A program made the translations under genes and the position numbers. A stretch of 64,000 nt of DNA from Umboniibacter marinipuniceus (lineage in GTDB: Bacteria > Pseudomonadota > Gammaproteobacteria > Pseudomonadales > DSM-25080), in NCBI RefSeq assembly GCF_003688415.1, contig NZ_REFJ01000002.1, positions 248,001-312,000 of the forward strand, read 5' to 3'. The first letter of the stretch is position 1, and each line of letters begins with the position of its first letter. The notes beneath the pieces are model-generated. The model ran no database searches, was not told the DNA's origin, and worked only from the letters and a program-made list of their open reading frames with translations. Shown one piece after another: positions 37,904-48,628 of the stretch.

Positions 37904-38206
37904 GGATCCCTCCAGGGGTTCGTTTTTTTATATAAAACTGCACATAAGTCAGCGAGTACGGCTTTTGACCATAGCAAGTCTGAACGCTGATTTTTTCAAT
38001 TTTAGGACAACGCAGGTGTTTATCAAGCAATAGTTTCAGGTGCTACTATTCCCCTGGTGAATACCGGTGCTACCACGGAGCACTAAACGCTTGGATTGCA
38101 TGAACCGAGTTGGGCCTATATACTGCCGCTTCAAACTTAATTTAAGCTGCCAAAGCAGCCTATCACGTGGCCTTTCGTAGGGGTCACCACTGAAAAGAGG
38201 TCTACA
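37904..38206. other. Divergent control region between TonB receptor and thrS
   Basis: About 300 bases shared by two divergent genes. The thrS-side promoter is listed separately. On the receptor side only an A/T-rich tract (37925-37936) stands out and no paired -35/-10 could be found. No Fur-box-like sequence was seen. Confidence 0.5.
38096..38124 (+). promoter_or_regulatory. Promoter of the thrS operon
   Basis: TTGCAT (38096-38101) and TATACT (38119-38124) are exactly 17 bases apart, about 80 bases before thrS. The resulting leader has room for the tRNA-like operator by which ThrS represses itself in E. coli, but I could not identify such a structure. Confidence 0.75.
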
Positions 38207-40126
38207 ATGCCTAGCATTTCTCTCCCAGACGGTAGTAGCCGTCAATTTGATTCTCCTATTTCAATTCTTGACGTCGCCGCCGACATCGGTCCTGGTCTTG
38301 CTAAGGCCACACTAGCCGGCGTTGTTGATGGTGTTGAGCGCGACGCTGCTTTTGTTATTGAGAACGACGCAACGCTTGCAATCATTACTGAAAAGTCGCC
38401 CGAAGGTCTTGAGGTGATTAGGCACTCTACCGCGCATTTGTTGGCGCAAGCCGTCAAGCAACTCTTCCCTGAGGCGCAAGTCACCATAGGTCCAGTGATT
38501 GAAGACGGTTTCTATTATGACTTCGCTTATGAGCGTCCATTTACGGCTGAGGATCTTGCAGCGATAGAGAAGCGTATGCTTGAGCTGACTAAGCAGGATA
38601 TTCCTGTGACTCGAAGAGAGCTTTCGCGAGACGATGCCGTAGAGTATTTCAAGAGTATCGGTGAGGCGTATAAGGCGGAAATCATCGAAAGTATTCCGGC
38701 TAACGAAGCTTTGTCGCTATACCGTCAGGGTGACTTTGAGGACTTGTGTCGTGGACCGCACGTGCCAAGCACTTCTAAGATTAAGGCATTCAAGCTGATG
38801 AAAGTTGCCGGGGCCTACTGGCGTGGCGACAGCAACAACGAAATGTTGCAGCGAGTCTACGGTACAGCCTGGACCGATAAAAAAGCGCTTAAGGCGTATT
38901 TACATCGCATCGAAGAAGCCGAGAAGCGTGATCACCGTAAGATTGGTAAACAGTTAGATTTCTTCCATCTGCAGGAAGAGGCACCTGGAATGGTGTTCTG
39001 GCACCCGAAGGGTTGGGCGGTTTATCAAGCTATTGAGTCCTACATGCGCACTAAGCAGCGTATTCATGGTTATCAAGAGATTAAGACTCCTCAGGTTGTC
39101 GACTACTCGCTCTGGCAGCGTTCTGGCCACGCGGATAAATTCTCTGACGGCATGTTTATGGTTAAAACTGAAGAACGTGATTTTGCTGTTAAGCCAATGA
39201 ATTGTCCTTGCCACGTGCAGGTATTTAATCAGGGTTTGAAGTCATACCGCGATCTGCCGCTACGATTGGCGGAATTTGGCTCTTGTCATCGTAACGAACC
39301 ATCCGGTTCACTACATGGCATTATGCGAGTTCGTGGATTTACTCAAGATGATGCGCATATTTTTTGTAGCGAAGCCCAGATCCAAGAGGAGGTTAGTACC
39401 TTTATTGATTTCCTTCATGAGGTCTATCACGATTTTGGCTTCAGTGAGATTATCTATCGCCTCTCTACACGTCCTGAAAGTCGTGTTGGTAGCGATGAAT
39501 CGTGGGATAAAGCGGAGAAGTCTCTTGCTGATGCCCTGGATGCGAAAGGACTGCCGTGGGAAGAGTTGCCAGGTGAAGGTGCTTTCTATGGTCCAAAAAT
39601 TGAATTCTCACTGAAGGACTGCATTGGTCGAGTATGGCAGATGGGTACTATTCAGGTGGATTTCTCCATGCCAGGTCGTTTAGACGCTCAGTACGTAGCT
39701 GAAGATGGCTCGCGTCAAACGCCGGTGATGCTGCATCGAGCGATTCTTGGGTCATTCGAGCGATTTATCGGTATTTTGATTGAGAACTATGCTGGTGCAT
39801 TCCCAACTTGGCTGGCACCAACTCAGGTTTCAGTGCTAAATATCACTGACAAACAGAGTGAATGGGCTACTTTTGTAGCAAAAGAATTAGAAAAAGATGG
39901 TTTTAGGGCAAATACGGACTTGAGAAACGAGAAGATCGGCTTTAAAATCCGCGAGCATACTTTACAACGAGTGCCATACTTAATCGTAGTGGGTGATCGT
40001 GAAGTAGAGCAGCAAACTGTTGCGGTTCGAACCCGCCAAGGGGAAGACCTTGGGTCTATGCCTTTAGCGGACTTCAAAACATTACTGCAGAACGCAGTGA
40101 ATGAGTTTGGTCGAGTCAGCAATTAG
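38207..40126 (+). CDS. thrS: Threonyl-tRNA synthetase
   Basis: A 639-residue class II synthetase. Domains: TGS (residues 1-62), editing domain (about 65-225, with [11 protein letters not shown] and its metal-binding His pair), catalytic core (about 242-535; motif 2 [14 protein letters not shown], zinc-binding Cys in [10 protein letters not shown]) and the C-terminal anticodon-binding domain. It is the first gene of the thrS-infC-rpmI-rplT-pheS-pheT-ihfA run. An AAAGAGG ribosome site precedes ATG. Confidence 0.98.
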   Translation: MPSISLPDGSSRQFDSPISILDVAADIGPGLAKATLAGVVDGVERDAAFVIENDATLAIITEKSPEGLEVIRHSTAHLLAQAVKQLFPEAQVTIGPVIEDGFYYDFAYERPFTAEDLAAIEKRMLELTKQDIPVTRRELSRDDAVEYFKSIGEAYKAEIIESIPANEALSLYRQGDFEDLCRGPHVPSTSKIKAFKLMKVAGAYWRGDSNNEMLQRVYGTAWTDKKALKAYLHRIEEAEKRDHRKIGKQLDFFHLQEEAPGMVFWHPKGWAVYQAIESYMRTKQRIHGYQEIKTPQVVDYSLWQRSGHADKFSDGMFMVKTEERDFAVKPMNCPCHVQVFNQGLKSYRDLPLRLAEFGSCHRNEPSGSLHGIMRVRGFTQDDAHIFCSEAQIQEEVSTFIDFLHEVYHDFGFSEIIYRLSTRPESRVGSDESWDKAEKSLADALDAKGLPWEELPGEGAFYGPKIEFSLKDCIGRVWQMGTIQVDFSMPGRLDAQYVAEDGSRQTPVMLHRAILGSFERFIGILIENYAGAFPTWLAPTQVSVLNITDKQSEWATFVAKELEKDGFRANTDLRNEKIGFKIREHTLQRVPYLIVVGDREVEQQTVAVRTRQGEDLGSMPLADFKTLLQNAVNEFGRVSN

Positions 40127-40180
40127 ACCACGTATTATCACTAATGATGAACGTGGTGAACTGTAATTAGAACGGAGAAT

Positions 40181-40726
40181 TTGATTATCAAGCGAGACAA
40201 CGGTAGAGAGCGCGGTAATAAGGTTAAACTTAACCAACATATTCAAGCTCGCGAAGTCCGTCTGATCGGACCTAACGGTGACCAGATTGGTGTTGTTGCA
40301 TTAGCAGACGCCTTGGAAGCAGCACGCTCAGTAGAACTCGATTTAGTGGAAATCTCACCAGATGCCGAACCACCTGTTTGTAAGGTGATGGACTTTGGTA
40401 AGCACATCTACGAATTGAAGAAACAGAAGGCTGCGGCTAAAAAGAATCAGGTACGAAACACCGTCAAGGAAGTCAAGTTCCGTCCTGGTACAGATGAAGG
40501 TGACTATAAGATTAAGTTACGCAATCTTATCAAGTTCCTTGAACACGGAGACAAGGCCAAAATTACGCTTCGCTATCGCGGACGTGAAATGGCTCATCAA
40601 GATCTCGGAATGCAGATGCTAAAACGTCTGGAAGGAGATCTTGAGGAATACGGTAGTGTGGAGATGTACCCGAAAATGGAAGGTCGTCAACTTACTATGG
40701 TAGTGGCTCCGAAAAAGAAGAAGTAA
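40181..40726 (+). CDS. infC: Translation initiation factor IF-3
   Basis: An IF-3 of about 181 residues. N-terminal domain motif [19 protein letters not shown], linker rich in Lys, C-terminal domain with [19 protein letters not shown] and [12 protein letters not shown], ending APKKKK. There is no ATG. The codons at 40181, 40184 and 40187 are TTG, ATT and ATC; GGAG at 40174-40177 is spaced 3, 6 and 9 bases from them, which favours ATT at 40184. ATT starts on infC allow IF-3 to repress its own synthesis in E. coli. The outermost possible start is given here. Confidence 0.95.
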   Translation: MIIKRDNGRERGNKVKLNQHIQAREVRLIGPNGDQIGVVALADALEAARSVELDLVEISPDAEPPVCKVMDFGKHIYELKKQKAAAKKNQVRNTVKEVKFRPGTDEGDYKIKLRNLIKFLEHGDKAKITLRYRGREMAHQDLGMQMLKRLEGDLEEYGSVEMYPKMEGRQLTMVVAPKKKK

Positions 40727-40790
40727 TCCCGGCACTCGGTATGCCGGCTTACTTGTCGATTAAATCCTGAAATTTACTGGAGTTAACGAA

Positions 40791-40985
40791 ATGCCGAAAG
40801 CTAAAGTACACAGTGGCGCCGCTAAGCGCTTTAAGAAAGTCGCAGGTGGCTTCAAACGTAAGAGTGCTCATAAGAGTCACATCCTTACTAAAATGACAAC
40901 AAAGCGTAAGCGTCAACTTCGTGGCACCAATTTGGTTCACAAGTCCGATGTTGTACTAATTGATCGCATGTTGCGAACTAAGTAA
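40791..40985 (+). CDS. rpmI: 50S ribosomal protein L35
   Basis: A 64-residue, very basic protein. [20 protein letters not shown], the central [19 protein letters not shown] and the C-terminal RMLRTK match L35. A short hairpin (CCGGCA/TGCCGG) lies between infC and this gene at 40729-40747. In E. coli L20 represses rpmI-rplT translation here; a similar control is plausible. Confidence 0.97.
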   Translation: MPKAKVHSGAAKRFKKVAGGFKRKSAHKSHILTKMTTKRKRQLRGTNLVHKSDVVLIDRMLRTK

Positions 40986-41016
40986 CCCTGAGTTTAATTT
41001 TTAGAAGGAATAGGCT

Positions 41017-41373
41017 ATGCCTCGCGTAAAACGTGGAGTGACCGCAAATCGTCGTCACAAGAAAGTCTTAAAGCAAGCTAAGGGTTACTATGGAGCCCGT
41101 AGCCGCATTTATCGCGTTGCTGTTCAAGCAGTAACAAAAGCAGGTCAGTACGCTTACCGCGACCGTCGCGTTAAGAAACGTGACTTCCGTAAGCTATGGA
41201 TTGCGCGTATCAACGCAGCAAGCCGTGCTAACGGTATGACCTACAGCCAGTTCATCAACGGTCTTAAAAAGGCGTCTATCGCTCTTGATCGTAAGGTAAT
41301 GGCTGATTTAGCAGTTCACGACAAAGCAACTTTCTCTCTTCTTGTTGAGAAAGCAAAAGCCGCTTTAGCGTAA
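41017..41373 (+). CDS. rplT: 50S ribosomal protein L20
   Basis: A 118-residue basic protein needed for early 50S assembly. [33 protein letters not shown] and [14 protein letters not shown] are the L20 signature. An AGAAGGAATAGG ribosome site precedes ATG. Followed by two hairpins that separate it from pheS. Confidence 0.98.
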   Translation: MPRVKRGVTANRRHKKVLKQAKGYYGARSRIYRVAVQAVTKAGQYAYRDRRVKKRDFRKLWIARINAASRANGMTYSQFINGLKKASIALDRKVMADLAVHDKATFSLLVEKAKAALA

Positions 41374-41421
41374 ACCGCAAATAAAGTATACCTAGAGTAC
41401 AGTTCGCTGTATTCTCACGAG

Positions 41422-41454
41422 CAGGGAAAGAGGCGACTCTTTCCCTGTTTTTGT
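41422..41454 (+). terminator. Terminator or attenuator between rplT and pheS
   Basis: CAGGGAAAGAG and CTCTTTCCCTG form a perfect 11-bp stem with a GCGA loop, followed by TTTTTTG. A second hairpin with a UUCG loop (GAGTACAG/CTGTATTC, 41395-41414) precedes it. In E. coli this position holds the phe-tRNA-dependent attenuator of pheST, but no Phe-rich leader peptide is visible here. Confidence 0.85.
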
Positions 41455-41458
41455 ATAG

Positions 41459-42490
<1,032 letters not shown>

Positions 42491-42502
42491 TCGAGGTTTA
42501 AT

Positions 42503-44884
42503 ATGATTTTTAGTGAAAGCTGGTTACGAGAATGGGTTAGCCCCACATTAACCACTGAAGAGTTAGTTGCACAGATCACCATGGCTGGATTGGAAGTGGA
42601 TGGTGTAGAAGCTGCCGCCGGTAAGTTTAGTGGTGTGATTGTTGGCGAAATCGTCGCCATTGAGCAACACCCCGACGCGGACAAGCTAAAGGTATGTTCA
42701 GTTGCGGGAATTGGTGATGAATTAACGCAAGTTGTTTGTGGTGCTCCCAATGCTCGTCTTGGTATCAAGGTTCCTTTTGCAACCGTTGGCGCCAAGCTAC
42801 CGGGTGATTTTAAGATTCGCAAAGCTAAGTTACGCGGTGTCGAAAGCTTCGGAATGTTGTGTTCCGAGTCTGAGTTGGAAGTCAGTGACGCCAATGAAGG
42901 CCTTTGGGAGCTTCCTAGCGATGCGCCAACGGGTGAAGATATCCGTAGTTACCTTGATCTCGATGACGCACTAATTGAAGTGGATTTAACGCCAAATCGT
43001 GGTGATTGTCTTGGTGTCATCGGACTAGCACGTGATGTAGCGGTGTTAAATCGCTTGCCGCTGAATATTCCAGAGATTGATTTTATCGAACCAAGCCATG
43101 ACGACGTGATGGATGTGGCGCTCTATGATGGCGAGGCATGTCCTCGTTACGCCAGTCGTGTTGTTAAAAACGTCAATGTAAAGGCGGCCTCGCCAATTTG
43201 GTTAAAGGAACGCCTCCGTCGTTCAGGCATCCGTTCAATTGATCCAGTTGTTGATGTGACTAACTACGTCCTACTGGAGCTTGGTCAGCCAATGCACGCC
43301 TTCGACTTAAACAAGATTAGCGATGGCTTAGTTATTCGAATGGCCGAAGCTGATGAGAAGATCACCTTGCTTGATGAGCAAGAAATTACGCTCAAAGAAG
43401 ATACCTTGGTCATTGCTGACCACGCTAAGCCGCTAGCCATTGCTGGCATCATGGGTGGCCTAGATAGCGGTGTGACCGCCGAGACGCAAGATATCGTCTT
43501 TGAATCTGCACATTTCACCCCGGAGTTGATTGCTGGTAAAGCTCGCTCCTACGGACTGCACACGGATTCATCACACCGCTTCGAACGCGGTGTAGACATC
43601 GCGATGCAAGAGGTTGCTATTGAGCGCGCAACACAGTTATTGCTTGCGATTTGCGGTGGCGAACCAGGTCCAATTCAGATAGTCGAAGCGGGTACCGAGG
43701 GTGTAGCGGAGCGTTTTGTCACGCTTCGTCGAGCTAAGTTGAGTCAATACTTAATGCTTGACCTCGCAGATGATGAAGTCCTTGATATTCTTGACCGCCT
43801 TGGTTTGGAATTGACGGAAAGCAACTCTGAAAGTTGGTGCTTCCGCATCCCATCGTGGCGTTTTGATATCGCCATCGAAGTTGATTTGATTGAAGAGATT
43901 GCGCGAATCTATGGCTACAATAATCTGCCGACGCGCACCCCACAGGCCATGCTTGAGATTGGCGATGCAGATGAGCGCATTAAGCCTATCCAGTATTTGC
44001 GCCGTGATTTAATTACGCGCGACTACCAAGAGGCTATTTCCTATAGCTTTGTAGATCCAGCTGTACAGAAGTTAATTGATCCGAGCGTCAGCCCGGTTGA
44101 GTTGGCCAATCCGATCTCGAGTGATCTTTCTGTTATGCGAACTAGCCTTTGGGCCGGTTTGCTTACAGCGCTTAAGCGTAACATAAATCGCCAACAGAAC
44201 CGTGTTCGTCTGTTTGAAACTGGCTTACGTTTCGTTCCAGGCGCGGACAAGAATGAGGTCATCCAAACGCCTACATTGGCGATGATTGCCTATGGTCCTC
44301 GTCTGAACGAGGCGTGGAATCACGGTGCAGATCTCGTTGATTTCTTTGCTGTTAAAGGTGATCTTGAAGCAATTCTTCCAGCCGGAGACTTTAAGTTCGT
44401 CGCGGCAACGCGTGATGCGCTCCACCCAGGGCAAACAGCCGAGATTCTTTTGAATGGCAAGTCCGTTGGTTGGATTGGGGTGCTGCACCCAGAGACTCAG
44501 CGACAGTTGGATATTCCGCAGCGTACCCTTGTGGTTGAAATAGACTTAGCTGTCATGCTGAATAATGGTCTACCAGACTATACGCCAGTATCTAAGTTCC
44601 CTGAAACGCGTCGAGATCTTGCTTTTGTCGTAGATGAAGGTATTGCATCGGGCGTTCTTTGTGATCGAATTCAAGCACTTCTTGGTGAAGATACCATTTT
44701 CCAGCAGGTAGATATTTTCGACATCTATCAGGGCAAAGGTATTGAAAAACAAAGAAAAAGTGTTGCTTTGGGCTTGACCTTTAGGCATCCATCTCGCACT
44801 CTTAATGATGAAGAAGTCAATGATTGCGTTAACAACGTGATTGACGTTCTATCAAACGAATTTGGGGCGAGCCTAAGGAACTGA
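42503..44884 (+). CDS. pheT: Phenylalanyl-tRNA synthetase beta subunit
   Basis: A 793-residue subunit with the full set of domains: tRNA-binding OB-fold (about residues 40-150, [19 protein letters not shown]), B3/B4 editing domain (about 210-380), B5 (about 400-470, [20 protein letters not shown]), catalytic-like domain and FDX-ACB anticodon domain (about 700-793, [14 protein letters not shown]). GAGG lies seven bases upstream of ATG. The ihfA gene starts four bases after its stop. Confidence 0.97.
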   Translation: MIFSESWLREWVSPTLTTEELVAQITMAGLEVDGVEAAAGKFSGVIVGEIVAIEQHPDADKLKVCSVAGIGDELTQVVCGAPNARLGIKVPFATVGAKLPGDFKIRKAKLRGVESFGMLCSESELEVSDANEGLWELPSDAPTGEDIRSYLDLDDALIEVDLTPNRGDCLGVIGLARDVAVLNRLPLNIPEIDFIEPSHDDVMDVALYDGEACPRYASRVVKNVNVKAASPIWLKERLRRSGIRSIDPVVDVTNYVLLELGQPMHAFDLNKISDGLVIRMAEADEKITLLDEQEITLKEDTLVIADHAKPLAIAGIMGGLDSGVTAETQDIVFESAHFTPELIAGKARSYGLHTDSSHRFERGVDIAMQEVAIERATQLLLAICGGEPGPIQIVEAGTEGVAERFVTLRRAKLSQYLMLDLADDEVLDILDRLGLELTESNSESWCFRIPSWRFDIAIEVDLIEEIARIYGYNNLPTRTPQAMLEIGDADERIKPIQYLRRDLITRDYQEAISYSFVDPAVQKLIDPSVSPVELANPISSDLSVMRTSLWAGLLTALKRNINRQQNRVRLFETGLRFVPGADKNEVIQTPTLAMIAYGPRLNEAWNHGADLVDFFAVKGDLEAILPAGDFKFVAATRDALHPGQTAEILLNGKSVGWIGVLHPETQRQLDIPQRTLVVEIDLAVMLNNGLPDYTPVSKFPETRRDLAFVVDEGIASGVLCDRIQALLGEDTIFQQVDIFDIYQGKGIEKQRKSVALGLTFRHPSRTLNDEEVNDCVNNVIDVLSNEFGASLRN

Positions 44885-44888
44885 CATT

Positions 44889-45206
44889 ATGCATTCAGCG
44901 TTGACTAAAGCGGATTTAGCAGAGCGCTTGTTTAATGAACTTGGAATTAACAAGAAAGAGGCTAAGGATTTAGTTGAACTCTTCTTTGAGGAAATTCGTC
45001 AGGCGCTTGAGCACAATGAGCAGGTAAAACTCTCGGGGTTCGGAAATTTCGACCTCCGAGATAAAAATGCTCGCCCGGGTCGCAATCCAAAGACTGGCGA
45101 AGAAATTCCAATTGAACCTCGACGCGTGGTGACTTTTAAGCCGGGACAGAAGCTTAAATCACGTGTTGAGGCTCATCCTGCAGACGCCGCTGAGGCAGAC
45201 TCCTAG
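44889..45206 (+). CDS. ihfA: Integration host factor subunit alpha
   Basis: A 105-residue HU/IHF-family protein. [40 protein letters not shown] and [14 protein letters not shown] are diagnostic of the alpha subunit. It is translated four bases after pheT with AAGGA inside the pheT end, so the two are coupled; pheT-ihfA linkage is conserved. It forms the heterodimer with IhfB (11838-12128), giving both subunits within this window. Confidence 0.97.
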   Translation: MHSALTKADLAERLFNELGINKKEAKDLVELFFEEIRQALEHNEQVKLSGFGNFDLRDKNARPGRNPKTGEEIPIEPRRVVTFKPGQKLKSRVEAHPADAAEADS

Positions 45207-45223
45207 TATCTGGAGGTTAAACC

Positions 45224-45865
45224 ATGACAGACATGTCTGACATTCGCCGCGAGTACCAGCTCGGCGAACTACACCGTAATCAGTTATCCTCATCACCTCA
45301 TGAACAGTTCGAACGCTGGTTTCAGCAGAGTGCCGAGAGTGGCTTGATTAAAGATCCTACCGCGATGACCTTATCCACGGTCAGTCCAGACGGTTATCCT
45401 ACCGGCCGAATTGTGTTGCTAAAGGGGCACGATCAGTCAGGTTTTCGCTTTTTTACTAACTACACTAGCGATAAGGCTGAAGATATTAACTTCAACGCTA
45501 ATGTAAGTTTACTGTTTGCTTGGTTACCTTTAGAGCGGCAGGTCCTGATAAGTGGGAGCGCCACTCAGCTAAGTCGTGAGGAGAATGAGGCCTATTTTCA
45601 TAGCCGACCACGCGCTAGCCAGATTGCAGCATGGTCTTCTTTTCAGAGTGCTATGGCTCAGGATCGCTCGGAGCTTGACGCTCGCTTTGAAGCGCTTAGC
45701 CGCGAGTTTGAGGGTAAAGAGGTGCCATGCCCTGAGTTTTGGGGAGGCTATCGCGTTGAGGCGCATACTCTTGAGTTTTGGCAGGGTCGTAGCGAGCGAT
45801 TGCATGATAGGTTCCGCTATACTCGCACGGAAAACGGCTGGCATTTGGCCCGATACAATCCCTAG
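45224..45865 (+). CDS. pdxH: Pyridoxamine 5'-phosphate oxidase
   Basis: A 213-residue FMN oxidase that makes pyridoxal 5'-phosphate from pyridoxine or pyridoxamine 5'-phosphate. FMN and substrate contacts are in PTGRIVLLKGHDQSGFRFFTN, SRPRASQIAAWSS and the C-terminal WQGRSERLHDRFRY plus R-x-NP end. CTGGAGG gives a strong ribosome site. It lies 17 bases after ihfA, an unusual partner; it supplies the cofactor used by SerC and Alr in this window. Confidence 0.97.
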   Translation: MTDMSDIRREYQLGELHRNQLSSSPHEQFERWFQQSAESGLIKDPTAMTLSTVSPDGYPTGRIVLLKGHDQSGFRFFTNYTSDKAEDINFNANVSLLFAWLPLERQVLISGSATQLSREENEAYFHSRPRASQIAAWSSFQSAMAQDRSELDARFEALSREFEGKEVPCPEFWGGYRVEAHTLEFWQGRSERLHDRFRYTRTENGWHLARYNP

Positions 45866-45876
45866 TAAAAAACCTT

Positions 45877-45905
45877 TTGCATCTCTAAGGAGCTGACGTT
45901 ATTAT
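45877..45905 (+). promoter_or_regulatory. Promoter of tRNA-Pro(GGG)
   Basis: TTGCAT (45877-45882) and TATTAT (45900-45905) are 17 bases apart, just after the pdxH stop and about 70 bases before the tRNA. Confidence 0.65.
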
Positions 45906-45973
45906 CAACGCCAGATTCTTAAAGTGCGTTTAAAATCAGTAGTTTACAGGTTTTAAGCTGTTTGAGTTCTAAT

Positions 45974-46050
45974 CGGAATATAGCGCAGCCTGGTAGCGCA
46001 CCACACTGGGGGTGTGGGGGTCGTGGGTTCGAATCCCGCTATTCCGACCA
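45974..46050 (+). tRNA. tRNA-Pro(GGG)
   Basis: A 77-nt cloverleaf with acceptor CGGAATA pairing with TATTCCG, anticodon loop CTGGGGG with GGG, T-arm GTGGGTTCGAATCCCGC, discriminator A and encoded CCA. The leading C is typical of tRNA-Pro. Confidence 0.95.
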
Positions 46051-46056
46051 ATATTT

Positions 46057-46086
46057 AAACGACGGCATCTGCCGTCGTTTTTTTTT
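46057..46086 (+). terminator. Terminator after tRNA-Pro(GGG)
   Basis: AAACGACGGC-ATCT-GCCGTCGTTT followed by six more T makes a strong rho-independent terminator. Confidence 0.92.
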
Positions 46087-46205
46087 GTACCCAATCTTAT
46101 CTTTAAGATAGACCAGTATGCGCTACTGACACTTGGTGCCTAAGGGGCTATGCTATCAGTTCAAGTGTCTCTTCCTATCCGATAATACCCATAAAGCGAG
46201 CTGAA

Positions 46206-47234
46206 ATGGTTAAGTTAACACAATATAGTCACGGAGCAGGGTGCGGCTGTAAGCTATCTCCTGAAGTGCTTTCCGAGTTATTAGCGGGCGCGAGTCAGCG
46301 GCAATTCGAGAACCTAATAGTGGGCAACGACACTAAAGACGACGCCGCTGTCGTAGATCTAGGCGATGGCACCGGTATTATCTCCACCACTGATTTCTTC
46401 ATGCCTATTGTTGATGATCCTACGGACTTCGGCCATATCGCGGCGGCGAACGCCATAAGTGATATCTATGCGATGGGCGGAACTCCGCTAATGGCGATTG
46501 CAATCTTTGGTTGGCCGATAGATAAACTACCTGCTTCGGTGGGGCGAGATGTGATTCAAGGCGGTAGACGAGCGTGCGAGTTAGCTAGAATTCCGTTGGC
46601 AGGAGGCCATTCGATTGACAGTCCTGAACCCATATTTGGTTTGGCTGTAACCGGTAGAGTGCCGTTGACCAACCTGAAGCGCAATAGTAGTGCCACCTCA
46701 GGTGATTTGCTATTGCTGACTAAGCCTCTAGGAGTGGGGATCTTAACCACAGCTGAGAAACGTGCATTACTAGACGCTTCGCATGAAGGTGTTGCCGCAA
46801 AGGCAATGATGGAATTGAATACCTTCGGCATGATTGCCTCAACGGTGGCGGGCGTCAATGCCTTGACAGATGTCACCGGCTTTGGGTTGGCGGGTCATTT
46901 GTTAGAGCTCTGTGATAGCACAGCGCTAGGCGCATCAATTTCGCTAAGTCAGCTCCCTGTGTTAGCAGGGGTTACTGAGTACCTAGCTAAGGATTGTGTT
47001 CCGGGCGGCACACACCGTAATTTCCAAAGTTACGGCGACGCGATAGATCTTTCAGCACTTGAGTCACCAGACTATCGTTTGATATGCGATCCGCAAACAA
47101 GCGGTGGATTACTAATTAGTGTGCAGCCATCTTCGTTGGCGGAGCTCAAAGCAGCGGCGGAAGAGGTTGGGCAAACGTTAACCCTAATTGGTGAAATGAC
47201 AGACGCTTTCCAGGGTGTCAAAGTAATGCGCTAA
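46206..47234 (+). CDS. selD: Selenide, water dikinase
   Basis: A 342-residue enzyme making selenophosphate from selenide and ATP. The catalytic motif is SHGAGCGCK with Cys13 (E. coli Cys17) and Lys16; it uses cysteine, not selenocysteine. ATP and metal contacts are in [17 protein letters not shown] and [30 protein letters not shown] is the C-terminal domain motif. It implies that the cell uses selenium, either for selenoproteins or for 2-selenouridine in tRNA; neither selA/selB nor selU is in the window. An 8-bp dyad lies in its leader. Confidence 0.96.
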   Translation: MVKLTQYSHGAGCGCKLSPEVLSELLAGASQRQFENLIVGNDTKDDAAVVDLGDGTGIISTTDFFMPIVDDPTDFGHIAAANAISDIYAMGGTPLMAIAIFGWPIDKLPASVGRDVIQGGRRACELARIPLAGGHSIDSPEPIFGLAVTGRVPLTNLKRNSSATSGDLLLLTKPLGVGILTTAEKRALLDASHEGVAAKAMMELNTFGMIASTVAGVNALTDVTGFGLAGHLLELCDSTALGASISLSQLPVLAGVTEYLAKDCVPGGTHRNFQSYGDAIDLSALESPDYRLICDPQTSGGLLISVQPSSLAELKAAAEEVGQTLTLIGEMTDAFQGVKVMR

Positions 47235-47250
47235 TGAGCTAACTGACGTC

Positions 47251-47372
47251 GCTAGGCTACTAACGGCTAACGGCTAGGCTACTAACGGCTAACGGCTAAC
47301 GGCTGGCTTCTAACTGCTAACTGCTAACTGCTAACTGCTATCTGCTATCTGCTATCTGCTATCTGCTAACTG
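47251..47372. repeat. Heptanucleotide repeat array (CTAACGG, CTAACTG, CTATCTG)
   Basis: From 47282 to 47372 there are thirteen consecutive 7-bp units in register: three CTAACGG, one CTGGCTT, four CTAACTG, four CTATCTG and one CTAACTG. Before it, a 22-bp block is duplicated head to tail (47251-47272 and 47273-47294) and contains two CTAACGG units each side. The array runs from just after selD into the last three codons of the converging NTF2-like gene. Confidence 0.95.
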
Positions 47373-47839
47373 CTATGGTCACTGATAATTAGCCACTGTC
47401 CGTCAATTTTCTGCCAGAGTAGGCTGAAATGGCCACTTGGGCGATCTTCGGATCGCTCCAGGGTCCAGACGCCAATCATCCATAGGAAGTCAGTTTGTAG
47501 CGGTCGTAGTTCAATGACTTCAAATTTAAGTTTACCCATGGTGGCGGCATCAGGATAGCGAGCTTTGTAGCGCGCAAGTGTCTCATCCCATCCTTTGGTT
47601 AAGCTCTCAGACCCTACGAAGCTAAGTTGATCTGACTGCCAGTAGCCCTGCATGAAGGCATCTAAGTCACCGTTATTCCAAGCATCCTGCTGCGCCATCA
47701 GTACTCGAAGGCTAGGGTGCTCTATTTCAGTTTGTTGGTTCGATTCAGTTGATTGAGCTGGTTGAGCGCTGATCTCGTTGCTCATGAATAGTGCGGCAAG
47801 CGTAAGTGCTGGTACTGTAAGTAGAAGTCGTGATCTCAT
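47366..47839 (-). CDS. Secreted NTF2-like (SnoaL/DUF4440) protein
   Basis: A 157-residue protein with a signal peptide (about residues 1-25, ending ISAQP), a low-complexity Q/S/T linker and a DUF4440-type cone fold: LMAQQDAWNNGDLDAFMQGY, FVGSESLTKGW, LARYKARYPD and SLLWQKIDGQWLIISDHSS. These domains bind or turn over small molecules; substrate unknown. The last three codons (AGC AGT TAG) fall in the heptamer array, so the present stop codon is provided by repeat DNA. The family usually ends at SDHSS or a few residues later, so the product looks nearly complete. Confidence 0.78.
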   Translation of the reverse strand: MRSRLLLTVPALTLAALFMSNEISAQPAQSTESNQQTEIEHPSLRVLMAQQDAWNNGDLDAFMQGYWQSDQLSFVGSESLTKGWDETLARYKARYPDAATMGKLKFEVIELRPLQTDFLWMIGVWTLERSEDRPSGHFSLLWQKIDGQWLIISDHSS

Positions 47840-47924
47840 CGCTGGGCTCTTTCTATGCTAAAGTTCTTTAATAATAGATCGATCAGCTATTATTTCATAC
47901 TCAAACATACTTCAGGGACAGACA

Positions 47925-48551
47925 GTGGATTGGATTAACGCCGACTTTATCAAGGTCTTTACAACTCTCATAGCGTTAGCGAATCCCATTGGTCTAGTCC
48001 CAATATTCCTAGCAATGACTCAAGGTCGTTGGGAATCTCATCGTCGCAGTATTGCATTACAGGCGAGTATCGCCATCATCATTATCCTAAGTATTTCAGC
48101 ACTTGCCGGTGATCACCTGCTTGAGTTCTTCGGTATTAGTATTCACGGTTTTAGAATTGCCGGTGGTATTTTGGTGATGATCATGGCGCTGTCTATGATG
48201 CAAGCACATACAGATGATGTTCGCCAAACTGACGAGGAGGCCAACGCTTCTCAGTTAAGGCCAGCCATCGCCGTGGTACCCCTTGCCATGCCAATTACCG
48301 CTGGTCCCGGTGCTATTTCTGCCATGATCGTCTATGCCAATACTATTGGTGTGCTGATTTCTATTCTTGCCAGTGTGGCACTTGCCTTTGTTTTGTACAT
48401 CTTCATGCGCTCAGCGCCCACAATTGCGCGCCTTCTGGGAACAGTAGGAATGAATGTTGTGACGCGTATTATGGGTTTGTTGCTCGCATCTATGGCCGTG
48501 GAATTTATTGCCCTAGGAATGAAGGGGTTGTTTCCAAGCCTGTTAGGCTAG
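47925..48551 (+). CDS. MarC-family integral membrane protein
   Basis: A 208-residue protein with six predicted helices. FTTLIALANPIGLVPIFLAMT at the start and VPLAMPITAGPGAISAMIVY in the fourth helix region are MarC/UPF0056 signatures. Despite the historical name the family has no proven drug-efflux role. The start is GTG with AGGGA seven to eight bases upstream. It is divergent from the NTF2-like gene. Confidence 0.88.
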   Translation: MDWINADFIKVFTTLIALANPIGLVPIFLAMTQGRWESHRRSIALQASIAIIIILSISALAGDHLLEFFGISIHGFRIAGGILVMIMALSMMQAHTDDVRQTDEEANASQLRPAIAVVPLAMPITAGPGAISAMIVYANTIGVLISILASVALAFVLYIFMRSAPTIARLLGTVGMNVVTRIMGLLLASMAVEFIALGMKGLFPSLLG

Positions 48552-48563
48552 CACCCAGCGCGC

Positions 48564-48599
48564 AAAAAAATACCCCAGTAAGCGTAAGCTTATGGGGTA
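48564..48599 (-). terminator. Terminator of the ETF-quinone oxidoreductase gene
   Basis: Read on the minus strand, TACCCCATAAGC and its complement (one bulged base) form a stem with a 4-base loop followed by TTTTTTT. It lies between convergent marC and the oxidoreductase gene; the T-run is on the minus side. Confidence 0.8.
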
Positions 48600-48628
48600 G
48601 TCTTTCAATCAACTCTTAGCGATACACC

